From positions 1-64,000 of the forward strand of contig MBPM02000041.1 of NCBI GenBank assembly GCA_001695595.3: 64,000 nt of DNA, given 5' to 3'. Positions 48,101 to 59,978 of this stretch are shown piece after piece. The translations under genes and the position numbers were made by a program. This stretch comes from Plasmopara viticola. Lineage: Eukaryota; Oomycota; Peronosporomycetes; Peronosporales; Peronosporaceae. Position 1 is the stretch's first letter, and every line of letters starts with the position of its first letter. The notes beneath the pieces were generated by a model that searched no databases, was not told the DNA's origin, and saw only the letters and a list, made by a program, of their open reading frames with translations.

Positions 48101-49607
48101 TACAGTCTATGGCTCAAGGACTTTGCGCAAACAGCAGGACCTTTCCACGACAGTATTATGAAAAACGTTCTCGAAATAACATCAATCTCTCGGACGATCA
48201 GCTGCGCTACTTCACCAAACTTAAGCGTCACTTGACGCTCCCACTTGTTTTAGTCTTCCAGTATATTAAGGTCATTTGGTTTACGATTGGATGCCTCAAA
48301 TTTTGCGACCGGGGGAGTCTTGTTTGAAAAGGGGGAGAGCAAGAGCTTTAGTATGACGTGTGTATCTTCTCGATAGACCATTCAGGGTCGGGTCGGGTCG
48401 CAAAAGTATGAAAACGATCCTAGAGCAGAAGTCTAGTATTGCATAGTAACTCAATGGCCAAATTAGCTTGCTGAAGTTCAGCTTTTGTTTGATTGGTTTC
48501 CCGGTGAAGCTTACACCGTGGCTGATGCAGTGTCACTTAATTCGATGTTAAAAAGTAAAGCTGCCCAATTTAACTTGCAAAAGCTCCTAGTGGCTAAGAA
48601 CCGCGCTATGGTGGCAAAAATCAGGACGAACAAGGTTACAATTGCTCAATCCGCTTCGACAATGTATGCATGAAATAGAGATCCATCAAGAAGATGAAAT
48701 CAGGAGGTGATGTGCTAAAGTTTTCATTGCAGGATGGTATCTCGTATTACCAAATTGGCGAAAATGAGACTCCACGACTATATATTCTAGACGACGAAGA
48801 TCTATATAATTGCGTCATCTGTGACAACTGTGATTCTGATTTGGCAGGCCAGCCAAAATTTTACACGATATACCTGGCCGTACGTCAAAATTTCTAATGG
48901 CCAAAATGACGAAGTACGTTTAGTGCTATGTCAACGCATGCAAAATGAGTAAGTGCAACAAGGCTAGTAAAGTTTATAGGAGTACAATTGTCCCCCGGTA
49001 TTACAAGAGGTAGATTGGTCGACCTTCTAATGGGCTCCATTGTGTCTTTACTGGAGACTAAAAGTGGTTTTAATGCAGATATGGCGATTGTTGCTACGTT
49101 CATCGCTACGAATGTAACGGTTGGTACTGCAGAAGTCGCAAAGGTCTTCATGAAGATATAGAAGAAGGACCATGGCATACCAAAACTATCATTGTGTCCT
49201 CCCGAGAAATCAAGTTCACATCGAGGTTATGGGAAGCACCCAGTATTTTACACTTCAATGTTATAACCGTATCAAAGAACCTCACGCGCCAGCAAAAATT
49301 GATTACGGTCATGTTGGCCGATGGCTCCTCGCCAAAACCGTTATTGAACATCGGAAGTTTTAAAGAAACATACAGTACAAAGATTGGTTGCTCGGAAGAA
49401 CCAAGAGGGAAGCCACGTGGGAAACCATGGATAATCTAAAACAGATTTCCAGTCTCATCGACTTCTACTTGGATTTAGAAAAGATGGGCCTATCTTTCAA
49501 AGAAGGCGTTTTTCTGATGGGAGGTTGCCCGGTTCCGCCCCACCCGCGCCTCAGTCTCGTCTGACGACCGACTTAAATAAGTTTTCTCTGCAATTTTTGT
49601 CATGTAA
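44797..49607 (+). mobile_element. Degenerate Ty3/gypsy chromovirus inserted in a TGase-elicitor gene
   Basis: The 5' LTR is 44797-45190, starting TTGTGACGTAAC and ending GTTACA. A gag region (about 45.8-46.45 kb) contains FAYDLQERMFRLKNETFHEY. RT (47.56-48.09 kb) begins VKKPVDWRIVQD and has the IFFDDIYVL active site. RNase H and its end signature (about 48.19-48.55 kb, WFPGEAYTVADAVS) come next. Integrase follows (48.7-49.25 kb) with a decayed zinc domain (CDNCDSDLAGQP, YLAVRQNF) and a shortened core with REIKFTSRLWEAP. A chromodomain end (about 49.37-49.52 kb) reads REATWETMDNL. Only the last 75 bp of the 3' LTR remain (49533-49607, matching 45132-45190). Many stops and frameshifts show it cannot move by itself. 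A flanking GTA on both sides fits a 4-5 bp target duplication blurred by mutation. Confidence 0.85.
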
Positions 49608-50059
49608 GCTGCAGCGCTCGCTCATCATCGACCGACACCCTGGTTGTGCCATCTGGGATCAGGAACTTTCCAATTTTAAGGTAAACGAGCAGAATTTTAT
49701 GTTACCCAAAGAAGCCGCTAAGGCCTTGTTCAAGACAAAAAAAGAAATCGTACCCTTTCAACGACAAGGCTACGCAGATTGTCCAGGTCATCACCGTCTT
49801 CTGGGACAACAAGCCATTTTATAAGTAAGCCATCCGCTACCCCAAAGCACAAACTTGAGTGCACCATAGACGATGCCGATATATTTTGGGGCGTCAAGGA
49901 ACTTAAAAACAAGATTTAAAACCATTCCAATACATATATAAAGCGGCGAAAAACCCTGGTTGCGATCTAGTACCTAATGTCAGCATTAAACTTGTCGATG
50001 GGTTAAGTGTATTGACATGGCAACGTCATGCGATGGTGCGCACACAGCTGTAAACTAGG
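49608..50059 (+). pseudogene. Transglutaminase-elicitor pseudogene, 3' part
   Basis: Homology to the open copy resumes right after the LTR remnant: KLQRSLIIDRHPG, then IWDQELSNFKVNE (the Pep-13-like segment, proline position E), PKEAAKALFKT, and TQIVQV read with frameshifts. It continues to a final HAMVRTQL matching the open copy's terminus, and the stop codon position is kept at about 50057. With 44395-44796 it forms one ancestral gene interrupted by the retroelement. Confidence 0.85.
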
Positions 50060-50136
50060 ATTCTAAAATATGTTCAAGAAAATAAAAGTCATAGTTATAT
50101 CGCTGTATAATTATTCCGAGAGAGACGAAAGTTGGA

Positions 50137-50275
50137 CACTGAGGCGAATTTGGGTTTGAGTCACTGAGGCGAATCTGAATTTGAGCCACTGAGGCGAATT
50201 TGAATTTGAGCTACTGTGGCGAAACTAGAACATGAGGCCAAATTCAAAATTGGACCCACTGGGGCGCGCGAAGGC
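50137..50275. repeat. 25-bp minisatellite, about 4-5 copies
   Basis: CACTGAGGCGAATTTGAAT followed by TTGAGC is repeated at 50137, 50162, 50187 and, more diverged, 50212. After about 40 further bases comes GGACCCACTGGGGCGCGCG. The segment from about 50260 to 50325 (ending GGACGGAGGACC) is found in reverse orientation at 61740-61835, so the minisatellite belongs to a dispersed repeat, likely a retroelement end. Confidence 0.8.
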
Positions 50276-50867
50276 GCACAATATTCGCATGGCGTAATTA
50301 CAGTGGACGGAGGACCTAATCTGTCGCGAAAACTCTTTTACTTCAAATAGCTGAGCAAATAACTGAAAAGTTTCAGGTTACAATTATTGTCTTACATCTT
50401 TGTGAGCGGTGTCCGCAATTTCTCGTCTTATCTCTGTACATAAAGAAATTAATTATTTTAAAAGCTTAAACTTTAAGTAGAGGGTAGTAGCTGCTTGCGA
50501 ATCTTTCTTGTGTTATCATTAATGCGTCCATGTGTTACAATAGATTTGACTTTTCTTTAGCGTTTTCACATACTCTCACGAGGTATGCCTGTACTTTCGT
50601 GGAAGACTTGTTAAAAAAATTGATACAAGTTGAAAGAGCAAATAATATTTTTTTCTTGGAGAATCACAGAAGCTAGCAGAGTGACAGCTTATAAAAAAAG
50701 CTATCGTTATAAAACGATTTGGCATTTAATTGAAGGTATCTTATCTGAAAGAGGATGAGGAATAGGTACATCGAAGTCATTGGGTGGGAGCTGAAAATCA
50801 CACGACAAAGTAGTTATAGCTCTCCCTATTCTCTTTGACCGAAAGTGGTACATTATTTCAGAAGATT

Positions 50868-50975
50868 GTGGATGTTACCTGGACAATCTGCGTGGTCTTG
50901 TCGTTAAAGGTGTACTATATGGTAGATTGCAGGGGATACGTCGCGAAACGATACCTCTGAGGGTTGGACATAAAG
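50868..50975 (-). pseudogene. Transglutaminase-elicitor fragment with internal deletion
   Basis: 50868-50917 matches 62211-62260 of the open gene (ACCTGGACAATCTGCGTGG..CTTGTC), and 50915-50975 matches about 62410-62470 (ATGGTA..GATACCTCTG). The intervening 150 bp, which would encode the Pep-13-like segment, are missing. Orientation is the same as the open copy. Confidence 0.75.
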
Positions 50976-53900
50976 ACCCAAAGAAACTGCATCCTTATAA
51001 TAGAGTTGTCCACAAAGAAGAGTAAATTGGCTGTCTTTTGCGTGAACTGCCGAAACTATAGAAGTCATTAAAAATAATTAGTCAAAGGGACTTTTTTATA
51101 AAAAGGAGAAGGGGCATCTTTCTAGCTAAGATTTCCCCCTTTTGACATGTAGCCGTTCGTAAGGTTTGCCTTTATCGTTCCAAGTCCAAGTGTATTAGGC
51201 GGGTGAGCTTCCACAGAGTAGATTCTAAATTTGGCTGACAAATTGTTAATTAATACTTTTGCATTCAAATTAAAAGCCACCCCGACAACTTTCGATAACA
51301 TTTTCCTGGTGGGATCAGTGGCCAAAGGCACGAAGCAGTGAGCAAAAGGCTATGTATTTCACCCACCGTTGGATACTTACACAAGTCACCGTCTTGTGAT
51401 AATTCTATCTACTCTGGTATGACAAGAAAAGAATCATCCTGATGATTTAAGCCTGGCTGAAGAAATCGATGATGCCGTACGATTACTTGCCTCGTGCGCC
51501 GCAAGGACACTAATAGCCACACCTCGCGTAACATCCTTAAAGGCACGTGATTCAAGGAACCACTGTTGTAATGCTACTTTACAGCGGCTCTCCGTGTGTG
51601 CTGTAAGTAGTCAATAAAACCCGCTTACGGAGTTTACTTGGGATACCTTTGGATATCGTCACTACTACGGCTTTATAATATATCCGTTCTGCGAGTGAGC
51701 TTTTCGAACTTGTCAGCTCGGAACGTAATCAGCATGTACGAAGTACATCTTGCCCGTGAGCGTAGGTTGTAGCTTGGTCACTTGATGAGTAAAAAATCAT
51801 CTTAACTCCGAGATGTCTTGCCTTTGGCACAATGCACAATGCATTACTAGGGGCTTAAAGCGTGAATTTCGAGCACAAAAATGAAGCCACTCATACCGTG
51901 CTCATACACTTGATATTGCGTAATTTATACACAGACCACTTGTACAACCTTTACCGATTCTTAAATAACACAAGAAGCTGTCGGAACACAGAAGGCTTTA
52001 CTGTACATTCCACTTAAAAGTTTGGTGATAAAGGAGCGCAGATGGAATGCGCTCCCATCCTTGTTACATTATAAGCAGCAGCTTCTGTGCTTTTGTATGT
52101 ACGCACTTTTGGTTGCTATTGGGCTCGAGTATAGACTTCTTTGAGCATTTGACTTAAAAGTGCACAGCACAATCGACCGTTGAGCGTCTCAGCTCAAGGT
52201 CTAACGGGCTGCGTCGTAAAGCCATTTTTAGCTTCAGGCTCATCCGGCCGCCCAAAACGAACAGTCTAGTCAATACCCGGCTCCCCAGCCTTAGGCCTGA
52301 TACAACAGTGTTTATGGGCACTGAAAGTTGGTGCATACTTGCCTTGCCTGAATTGAGAGTGCAAGGACAGCATTCAGACGAGGTGCTGGTGCCACTTCAG
52401 AATTCACATGTGACATGAGGTTCGGGGGATAATATAACTTTCACACAAAAATCCAAAGCGTATTCATTGCCTTTGGGCTGTGTTAAGATAGATTTTTTCC
52501 CATTCTCCCTAATTTTTCTGATTCAATCAATTCCAGCCTCGCTGATAATACACAGCCGAATTTTTGCGAGTAAATAGACTTGCGATATATTATTGACATC
52601 ACATTAAAGACTATATTGTAAAAGTTATCTGAGCCTCTTTCTCATACTATCGAGATGCGATAAAGCTCTCAATAGCTCACGGAATTATATAATGTCACGA
52701 ATGTCTCACCCACTTTAACAAAGCTCGTAGACGTGTGTATCGTATTGAGGGCCAACTTTATCAGAAGAAGCTTAACGGCCCACAAATGTCGCGTCTCACC
52801 GCACATACTTCACTGTGAACACGGTTGACCCTTCCCATCTAACCACCTGTCTATGGATGGTCTGCTATTGACATCAGCAAGTAGATTCCCATTTTAAACA
52901 CAGCTGATCAAAACTCTGCGGTGAAATGTGTGTTTCTCTACAAAGCTAATGTGCCAATGATTGAACTTTTCAAGGCATTTGTAGAAGAATACGTAATTCT
53001 TTCTGAAAAAGTAACCACCAGAAGTTGAAATCTTCTTGTCGTCAGACCATGGTGTTGTTAGCACACATTGCAATTTGCTTCACGGTGTGAAATCTATTAC
53101 GATGCATTAAATCCGAGTAAGTTGGCCCACAGATACTGCTTCTTGGCAAGCCTCGTAATATCTGTAATATTTTTCGGATCTCTACCAATGTCGTCGCTTT
53201 CTCGATGTGTCAATGTTAAAATTACACCGCTGAATGCATGTTGAACAGGTGAATGGCTTCACAGTATTTACAAGTACGTTACAGTTAGTAATTACATATG
53301 GTAGCCGTTTATTGATCAAGATAAATATATTCACTTCGGTTTTTACTTTCTTCTCAACAGTCAAGGGCGAGTCTACCCTTGGGCTATCCAAGCGAAATCT
53401 TTTATTACAGTCACTCTGTTTTGTGTGGTTAACGAACGCCATCTCGCCCAGTTGGTACAATACAAACATACTCTGATCGTAAAACACGACGAAGGGTCTT
53501 TTGTCATGGACCGATTAATTTATCTCAGCTTCTCTCATCGGTTGCGAATGGTCACTCGATTTTTGTCGTCGAATTTTGAATAAGCGCTAATGATGACAAA
53601 ATCAACATCGTCACATATGACTCACAGGCTCTCTCAATGACCTTCACGGCATAAACTACTGCTAGGTGATTGTCGCATCCCCGTAACATTGTTTATCAGT
53701 ACGGGCGGCTCAATACAGCATCATTTATTTGCGCTGATGCAGATAAGTCGCTGGCTCAAGCCAGTGTCACGATCAAGTGAGCCCTTTGGGTGTTAGCCAT
53801 CCCCATTCAGAACTTGTGGAGGACCCACAATTAATTTCCTCACAGAGTGGCCTAGCATCAAAATTGTGAGTGCATAATAAATGCACTTCGTTATATTCGC

Positions 53901-55088
53901 GTACAAAGACTTTTTACGCACGATACAAATAATATTCCTCAAGATTTTTAAGTATAGTTCCATTTTGTCGATATCACTATCAAAGCGGTTGTACACAAAG
54001 GTCTCAACAGCTTAGTGCAAAGTCGCTAGGCGGGCGAACCACATGTTATATTATGCAATCATCGTAGCAAAAAACTTTTCATTCGCAACTATTAAAAGCG
54101 TCGGCTACTGCAATGCCGTTTAAAACAATGAAATCAGCCGTGGAATTGAACACTATGTTGAAACACGCGATGTGACAATGGTGTTGCGCAGATTGTTAGA
54201 AGGTAAGCAATGTGCCATCTCATCGAAAACTTCCTTACACAAATGGCTAGACCGAATCGTGGATATGTGTTTTTGTGTACATGATCTATTAAGAGGGTTC
54301 ATCGGTGTTCCGCAACACTTTAAGCTAGAATACCTCTATCACCGTGACATGGTGAAAGTCTTGTCTGAAAAGACGTCCACTTTCGTGCGGGGGCTGGTAT
54401 TCCAGAGGCGGAAAGTGCTTTCCATAATTGAGCATTAAAGCACTCTTCGTGGGCAGACATGGACATGGCTCTTTCTGAAGTAGCATTTTCTTCTGCTTTT
54501 GACTGCATGTGCGCAAAGTGGAATCGTGTGTGGGCACGGTTTGTATCTATTTCAACCAAGAGCTTCATCGCCTTGATCGTCTCAAAGATCTCATCGCTTG
54601 CTAATGAATAGCTGTGTCTTGCTATGTGGCTAATCTTGCAGAAGTTATGCTTTTTATTAAGCGAGTCGCTAAAAAGATCAAGCATGGTGACTCAATGTCG
54701 TTAAAGAGAAATTGACCCGCTCTCAAGACACGAAGTCGCAATCGATAGACGCACAGAGTTTTTGCACGGCCAGCCCTTGTTTGACTGCCATATGCTTGGT
54801 CTAGAGCTTCTGCTTAACCGTCTAAGCTACTGATAGACCAGATTTTCCAACGAGAAAGTCATTTAACCACCATGATTTATCCGATCGACCGCTTCGTATA
54901 TCTCTTGTCATGTAGTGCGGTTTCGCAATGCAAAAGCCCCATTTGCTCGGCCCCGTATTATTTGTCTCGCGCTAACGCAGGATTACAATGACTATAACGT
55001 CGTCGAGCAACCCGGTGTAAGCCGTAAGAAGAGGTCGGTCGCTTATTCTTTGCTTTTTAGAACCTCGCCAGTCTACCATGAACATCTG
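50976..55088. other. No gene recognised
   Basis: The longest frame is 54320-54685 (-, 121 residues), without known motifs and contained in a region with other overlapping frames. Nothing else is supported. Confidence 0.35.
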
Positions 55089-55436
55089 GTATCAAAGCGT
55101 ATTGTATTGTATTACGTTATCGCGTTGCCAAGTTATGCACGTGCTAAGCTCAGTGTGGCTAGTCCACGGCATAGAGTGGTGTCCGCATACGTCGGGTCTC
55201 GATCGGCGGGCAGTGCAGCCAGCACCGAGGTCGTGAAGGTCTTCCATTATTTTGTTTAGCTCTGCCTTGGTAAGAGTCCAGATGGCGCCCTGGTGCTGGA
55301 GACCGTTGCGTCGAGGGTTAGACTCGTTAGAGACCTGCAGATGCCCGAGAGCACCTGCCCGAAGCGCGTGAGCATTTAGCCCCCGCGCTTGGAAGGAGGG
55401 CGTCAACCCAACCTTTCCCGAAGCGTATCAAAGCGT
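55089..55436 (-). mobile_element. 324-bp SINE-like derivative of a LINE, with 12-bp target duplication
   Basis: The element proper is 55101-55424, read on the - strand. Its first 115 bp match the 5' end of the copy at 59979. A short block follows that matches the ACTCTTACCAAG..AGAGCT stretch at about 60596-60620. Its last 140 bp match the 3' end at about 60970-61115, and it finishes with a TACAA-type short-repeat tail. GTATCAAAGCGT occurs at 55089-55100 and again at 55425-55436, a perfect 12-bp target-site duplication. It has no coding capacity. Confidence 0.92.
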
Positions 55437-57244
55437 GTTGTATGAAAAAGACGCAATACTTGCCAAAGCATAAGATCATGAGAGAAAGGGTTCGGCTTAG
55501 TGCCGGCAGCATTATCGCGAAAACGAAATGCAAAGACGTGGAGCTGTGAGGCCATATATCCTAATTTCTCGACGAAGCACGAAACGGGACGACAAGTGTT
55601 TTGAAAATAGTCGAGCATCGATACTTTTCCTTAGTTGACTGCAAAATCCAAGGGCGCGAGACCGATCCTTTCGAGGCAGCTTGTAAGAGCGTCAACGAAG
55701 TATTGAGCGTGAAGGAAATCTGCATGTCGATAAAAAGTTTAGCGAGGATTCGATCCTTAACTTTATCAGACAATCGGGAGAGCAATCAGTTACCTCGACG
55801 TCTTCATTCTTAAAGCCACATTTTGAAAGACGTGAGGTGAGTCGTCCTCACTGAGAGATCCATGAGCGCTTGGGCTTATTAATATTAAACTAAGCAGCAT
55901 CACAACAGCAGCCGCTCTGAACACCGCAGAATACCAGTAAAGCGTCTTTTACTTAATTCGTGTGTTATTTGAAAAGGCTGTATGCATTAAAGTCTTTTGT
56001 GATGCTTTAGAAATCTAGATTTAGTCAATTGCAAGGTGGAACAGTTTTATGCTGTCTCGTATAACGGGCTAAGAGTGTTCTTTACTTATCTTAGAAGGAG
56101 TCCTTTGTCTTTAGCAAATTTGTATACATCTATATTTCGGACCAAGACTAAATACTGGCCTCTGTGTGCCGCTTCAAATGGCTCTGGCTCAGGACTAGTC
56201 TCCCTAAAATCAAGGTAGTTTACATATAAGCCAATTAGAGTATAGCTACCCCCTCATTAAATAAATCCTTATGTAACATGAAATGGCCAAATGTTCGTAC
56301 ATACACGACATTTTACATGCGATAGGGATTGGTCCAGTGCACAAAATGTCTTATTAGTCTATCAATCCGAAAACGACTTGTTTTACTGCTTAGATTAGTA
56401 TAATTATTTGGCTGACCGCAATTGTTTGCTGATGCGTAAAAAAATTATCATCGCGTCGGAATCTGCTTAAACTCAAATCATTTTTTTTGTAAACAAGTAC
56501 ATTTGGGAGTATAGCCAGCTGTAGCCTTTTTAGTCTCGTATTCGCGAGCTGTTTAGAACTCGGGCGCTTGTATGTATCATTTGCACACTCAGCATACAAA
56601 CTAGGTTTCAACAAGTAGAGTTCCAGCCCCACAGCATGTGCATCGTATGCGACCTAAGCAAGACGAACCTGTTCCAATTAGTAAAAATGGCAAGGCTATT
56701 TGTGGATCGGTTTTTGAATCATATGCCCTTTTTGCACTGGATGACTCCATCGCGTAAAGTGACGCAGCAAACAACAATAAAAGGCTAAGTGGCGTAAGTG
56801 TACCGAGAGTAGCTTCACTTCCATCAGGAACCACTAACTGTTGAAAAAACAAGACATGTGGCCAATTATTTGTAATGCTGAAATCTTGTAAAGTGGGGGG
56901 ATGAGGCGCTGAATATGTAGGGCCGTGTTGCAGTCCCATAGTAGATGAAGAGGGGTCTCAGTTATATTGCACCCATGAACACATTGTACAACATTGATAT
57001 GCCAGCAATACTTGTACCGAAAAAAAATTGATCATGCTAAAGTTGGAAGTAGAAAATGGTATCTTGGCCATCAAAAATTTATATGTAGAGCGCACTGATC
57101 ATGCCATCAGCCAATAGTGAATAAATCAAAAAGGCTTGGCAGTGCTGGGGGACGTCAATGCGCGAGGCAAACTCTTGAGCTACCATTGAAAGCGACAAGC
57201 TCGTTTTAGCATAAGAGTCGACTTAGGAATTGCGTGAATTGTTT
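55437..57244. other. No gene recognised
   Basis: Several - strand frames (55403-55618, 55561-55785) are of moderate length but lack recognisable motifs. The remainder is AT-rich. Confidence 0.35.
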
Positions 57245-57582
57245 TAATCCAAGAAAGCGCCCTTAACACTGCAGAACTTTGAAGGTCTCGAAGTTTCTTG
57301 ATAGCTGATGAGGCAAGAATCTTTGCGATAAAGATCGCCGAAGAGCGGTTTGTCTTTGAAAAAACTTAGAAAGACAAGACTTCGAAGTTGTCATGTGTAT
57401 CGCGAAATCACAGGGTTCGCGCTCAAGCCTTTGACCATAAAATTGAGGCTCCAAACCCCATTGGCATCTTTCCAGTAGATGGGATTTATAGGCCAGCAAA
57501 AAGCCTGTACCAATTGAGATAGTGGTACGTACAAAAATTCTAAACCTGAATCTCGACCGCTGGAAGCAACATCGATAGCCAT
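57245..57582 (-). mobile_element. Probable Ty1/copia reverse transcriptase fragment
   Basis: The - strand gives KDANGV..SLNFMVKGLS, resembling the KxDAxGxxxRxKARLVAKGxxQ start of copia RT. About 80 codons later it gives FCSVKGAFLD, like the copia DVxxAFLxG motif with the first Asp lost. The frames are broken. No LTRs or other domains are evident. Confidence 0.5.
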
Positions 57583-59967
57583 TTGTGCCGAAATATACCA
57601 TTTTGTGGTGATGAGCTGCGACAGCTTTGAATAATATGCTGACGAGTGAGGTTGATCTAAAAAACTTCAACCGATGATGCCAGCGATAGTAAGTCAATCC
57701 CCTCCAAGAACTTCTCCACACAAAATCATTTGCTAGATAGTTGCCCCCGAGTCACAAGATCATCAACTGCTGCAAGGGGGAGTAATTGACAAAATTGCGA
57801 ATAAAAGGAGTGGAATTAGAAATAATTTGTTAGAAACTAAACTATACCAAGAAAAAGCCAAAGTGTTGACAAAATCATAGTTTCTGAAAAACCATTCGAC
57901 CACTTGAAGTGCATACTCGCCATCGCCAAGAAGCACGCGGTTTTTAAAATTGTACGAGAAGGGAGTTGAGGTGGACCGAATGTGAAGGGAGGTCCGACCG
58001 CGATGCTAAAAAAAAGAAGCGTGCTCTGTTTTGTAAAACGCGTACTCTTTAAATTTAAATCCAACCTTATGCTCCCTATTCTTATAAAGACCAGGGACGA
58101 AAGAAAAGATGACTGTCTTTTTCATATCCAACTGCATACAGGCTGTAGCACAATAGGTTTTTTAAGAGTTAAAGAACTGAGATTCGCGTGATAGGCGGTC
58201 GGAAATCCTGTGACATCATCTGCTTAGCTCAGGATGTGGTGGAATGACTAACAACTTTCAATAGCGGTGCCACCATTTGTCGTTTACAGATAGCAAAGAA
58301 GAGGCTTTTAAAGTGCATCATTGAGCCTTGAGAAAGTGGATCTGTCTGTCGAATTAAAATATACACGAGCGTGATTAATTTTTTTTTTACTTAAACGAGA
58401 GTCTCACAAAAAAGGTCTTGAACAATTTCGAAAATTGCGTCTAGATCCTTGATGTTGCAATACTTGATATAGTGCCTGCAGCAGACACTATTGAAAGCTT
58501 TGGCAAACTCGAGGCAAGTAACACCAGCTGGATCGTGGTAGTGAGCCCGCCGACAATAATCTTATAGATTGCGTATTGTAAGGCATGACGTACGTCACGT
58601 TCCGGAACAAAACCATTTTTTCAACCTATAATAAAATAGGAAAGTTTGTTAAGGCAATAGGCCAAAGACTAGGACTCAAACTTGGTACCTTGATACAGCA
58701 GCGTCAAAAGTTGAAAGCTGTTGGGTTCCGTTCGAGAGGCTTATTTGAAGAGCAAGGAAATGAAGTCACGGCGTTGAAGTTTGTCATTCGATCCTTTCAA
58801 ATTGAGCCGCATAACAAATTCTAAGCTCATGATACTCCGCCGGAAGTCCATCCGTATCTATAGATTTCCAACTAGCAAACTGCTGAAGTGCATAAAAAAT
58901 TGCGGGCCGTACGTGGCGCGTCGAGCATAGCGGCGTGGGTTGACGTTAGCTTGCGAACGCTTTGTTGTAGACTGCATTGTAGTTTTTGTAGGTCAAATTG
59001 TTGGCGTTTGACTTTGAGGTCACGAGAGTCCAATTAAAAAAGCTGACGAGAGTAGAAAGTATTGTGCTAATATCGGTAGACAATCCTAATGGCGTATAAG
59101 CTGAAGGGACGCAAAGCCTTAATTGTGGCGACATCGGGGACCGAAGAAACATTTTGTAGACTGCTCACCGGACGTGATAAATATATCAGACTTAGGAGCA
59201 CTATCACGGTCGCAAATTGCCATCGAGAAATAAAATGGGCTTAGCGGGACAAGCCACGCTGTTGCCGATTGTGGTCACTTATATCTAGTGAAAAACGTTT
59301 TTCACAATCGCGTGGAGATGAAAAAAGATTTTGTAATTGACTTGCAGTCGCTCTTTTGCGCCGTATGTATACCTGGCAGAGATAAATACGGTCGTTATGT
59401 AAGGACCCCGGATTTTGTCTTGGATTGATGGACGCTGCAAGATGCTCACGGTTTGCTCAAAAGTTGATTTTAAATAGAGCTTCAGTTAAGTAGTCAGGGT
59501 AGACTTTGAAAGGAAGCGAGTTTAACGGTAACCATTTCGCGGAAGAAACTAAAAATTCAGTAGGGACATCATCGTGATAAGTATACTTGTGTGTCCCATC
59601 AAATGTATACTTGAGCGAATTTGAATGTATTTTAAAAGTCAACATTAGCAAGACAATACTCTATTCGATTCTTCGGTTTTACGCCGGTAAATTCGCGTAA
59701 ATGCAGGTGTTTAAGGCTTCAAAATCAATAAAGCCGAGGCTTACACCTAAACAAAACCCTCAGCGCGGCCGCTGTCATGGAAAAAGGTATAAGGTGAAGC
59801 TTGGTCTACACCGGGATCCATACATATAATATAACCGCCTAAAACCATGTGTACAGTAGAAGGGTGAGATTGTCTATACCCTAGTAAGTGCCGAGAAGAA
59901 AGCAAATAGATCTTTTGGGTTAAGCCGTACCGTATACCACGTAAAAGTAGATACAATTTTGGAAGAC
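57583..59967. other. No gene recognised; one perfect palindrome
   Basis: Short frames only. An 18-bp perfect palindrome (GTGAAAAACGTTTTTCAC) lies at 59288-59305. No other structure was found. Confidence 0.4.
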
Positions 59968-59978
59968 ACTGCTACCGA
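59968..59978. repeat. Target-site duplication, left copy
   Basis: ACTGCTACCGA, repeated exactly at 61128-61138 on the other side of the LINE. Confidence 0.9.

Noticed and set aside
54320..54685. 121-codon - strand frame
   Set aside because: No recognised domain; overlapping frames on both strands, no promoter evidence.
59288..59305. 18-bp perfect palindrome GTGAAAAACGTTTTTCAC
   Set aside because: A-tract and T-tract make such palindromes likely in AT-rich DNA; no gene context.
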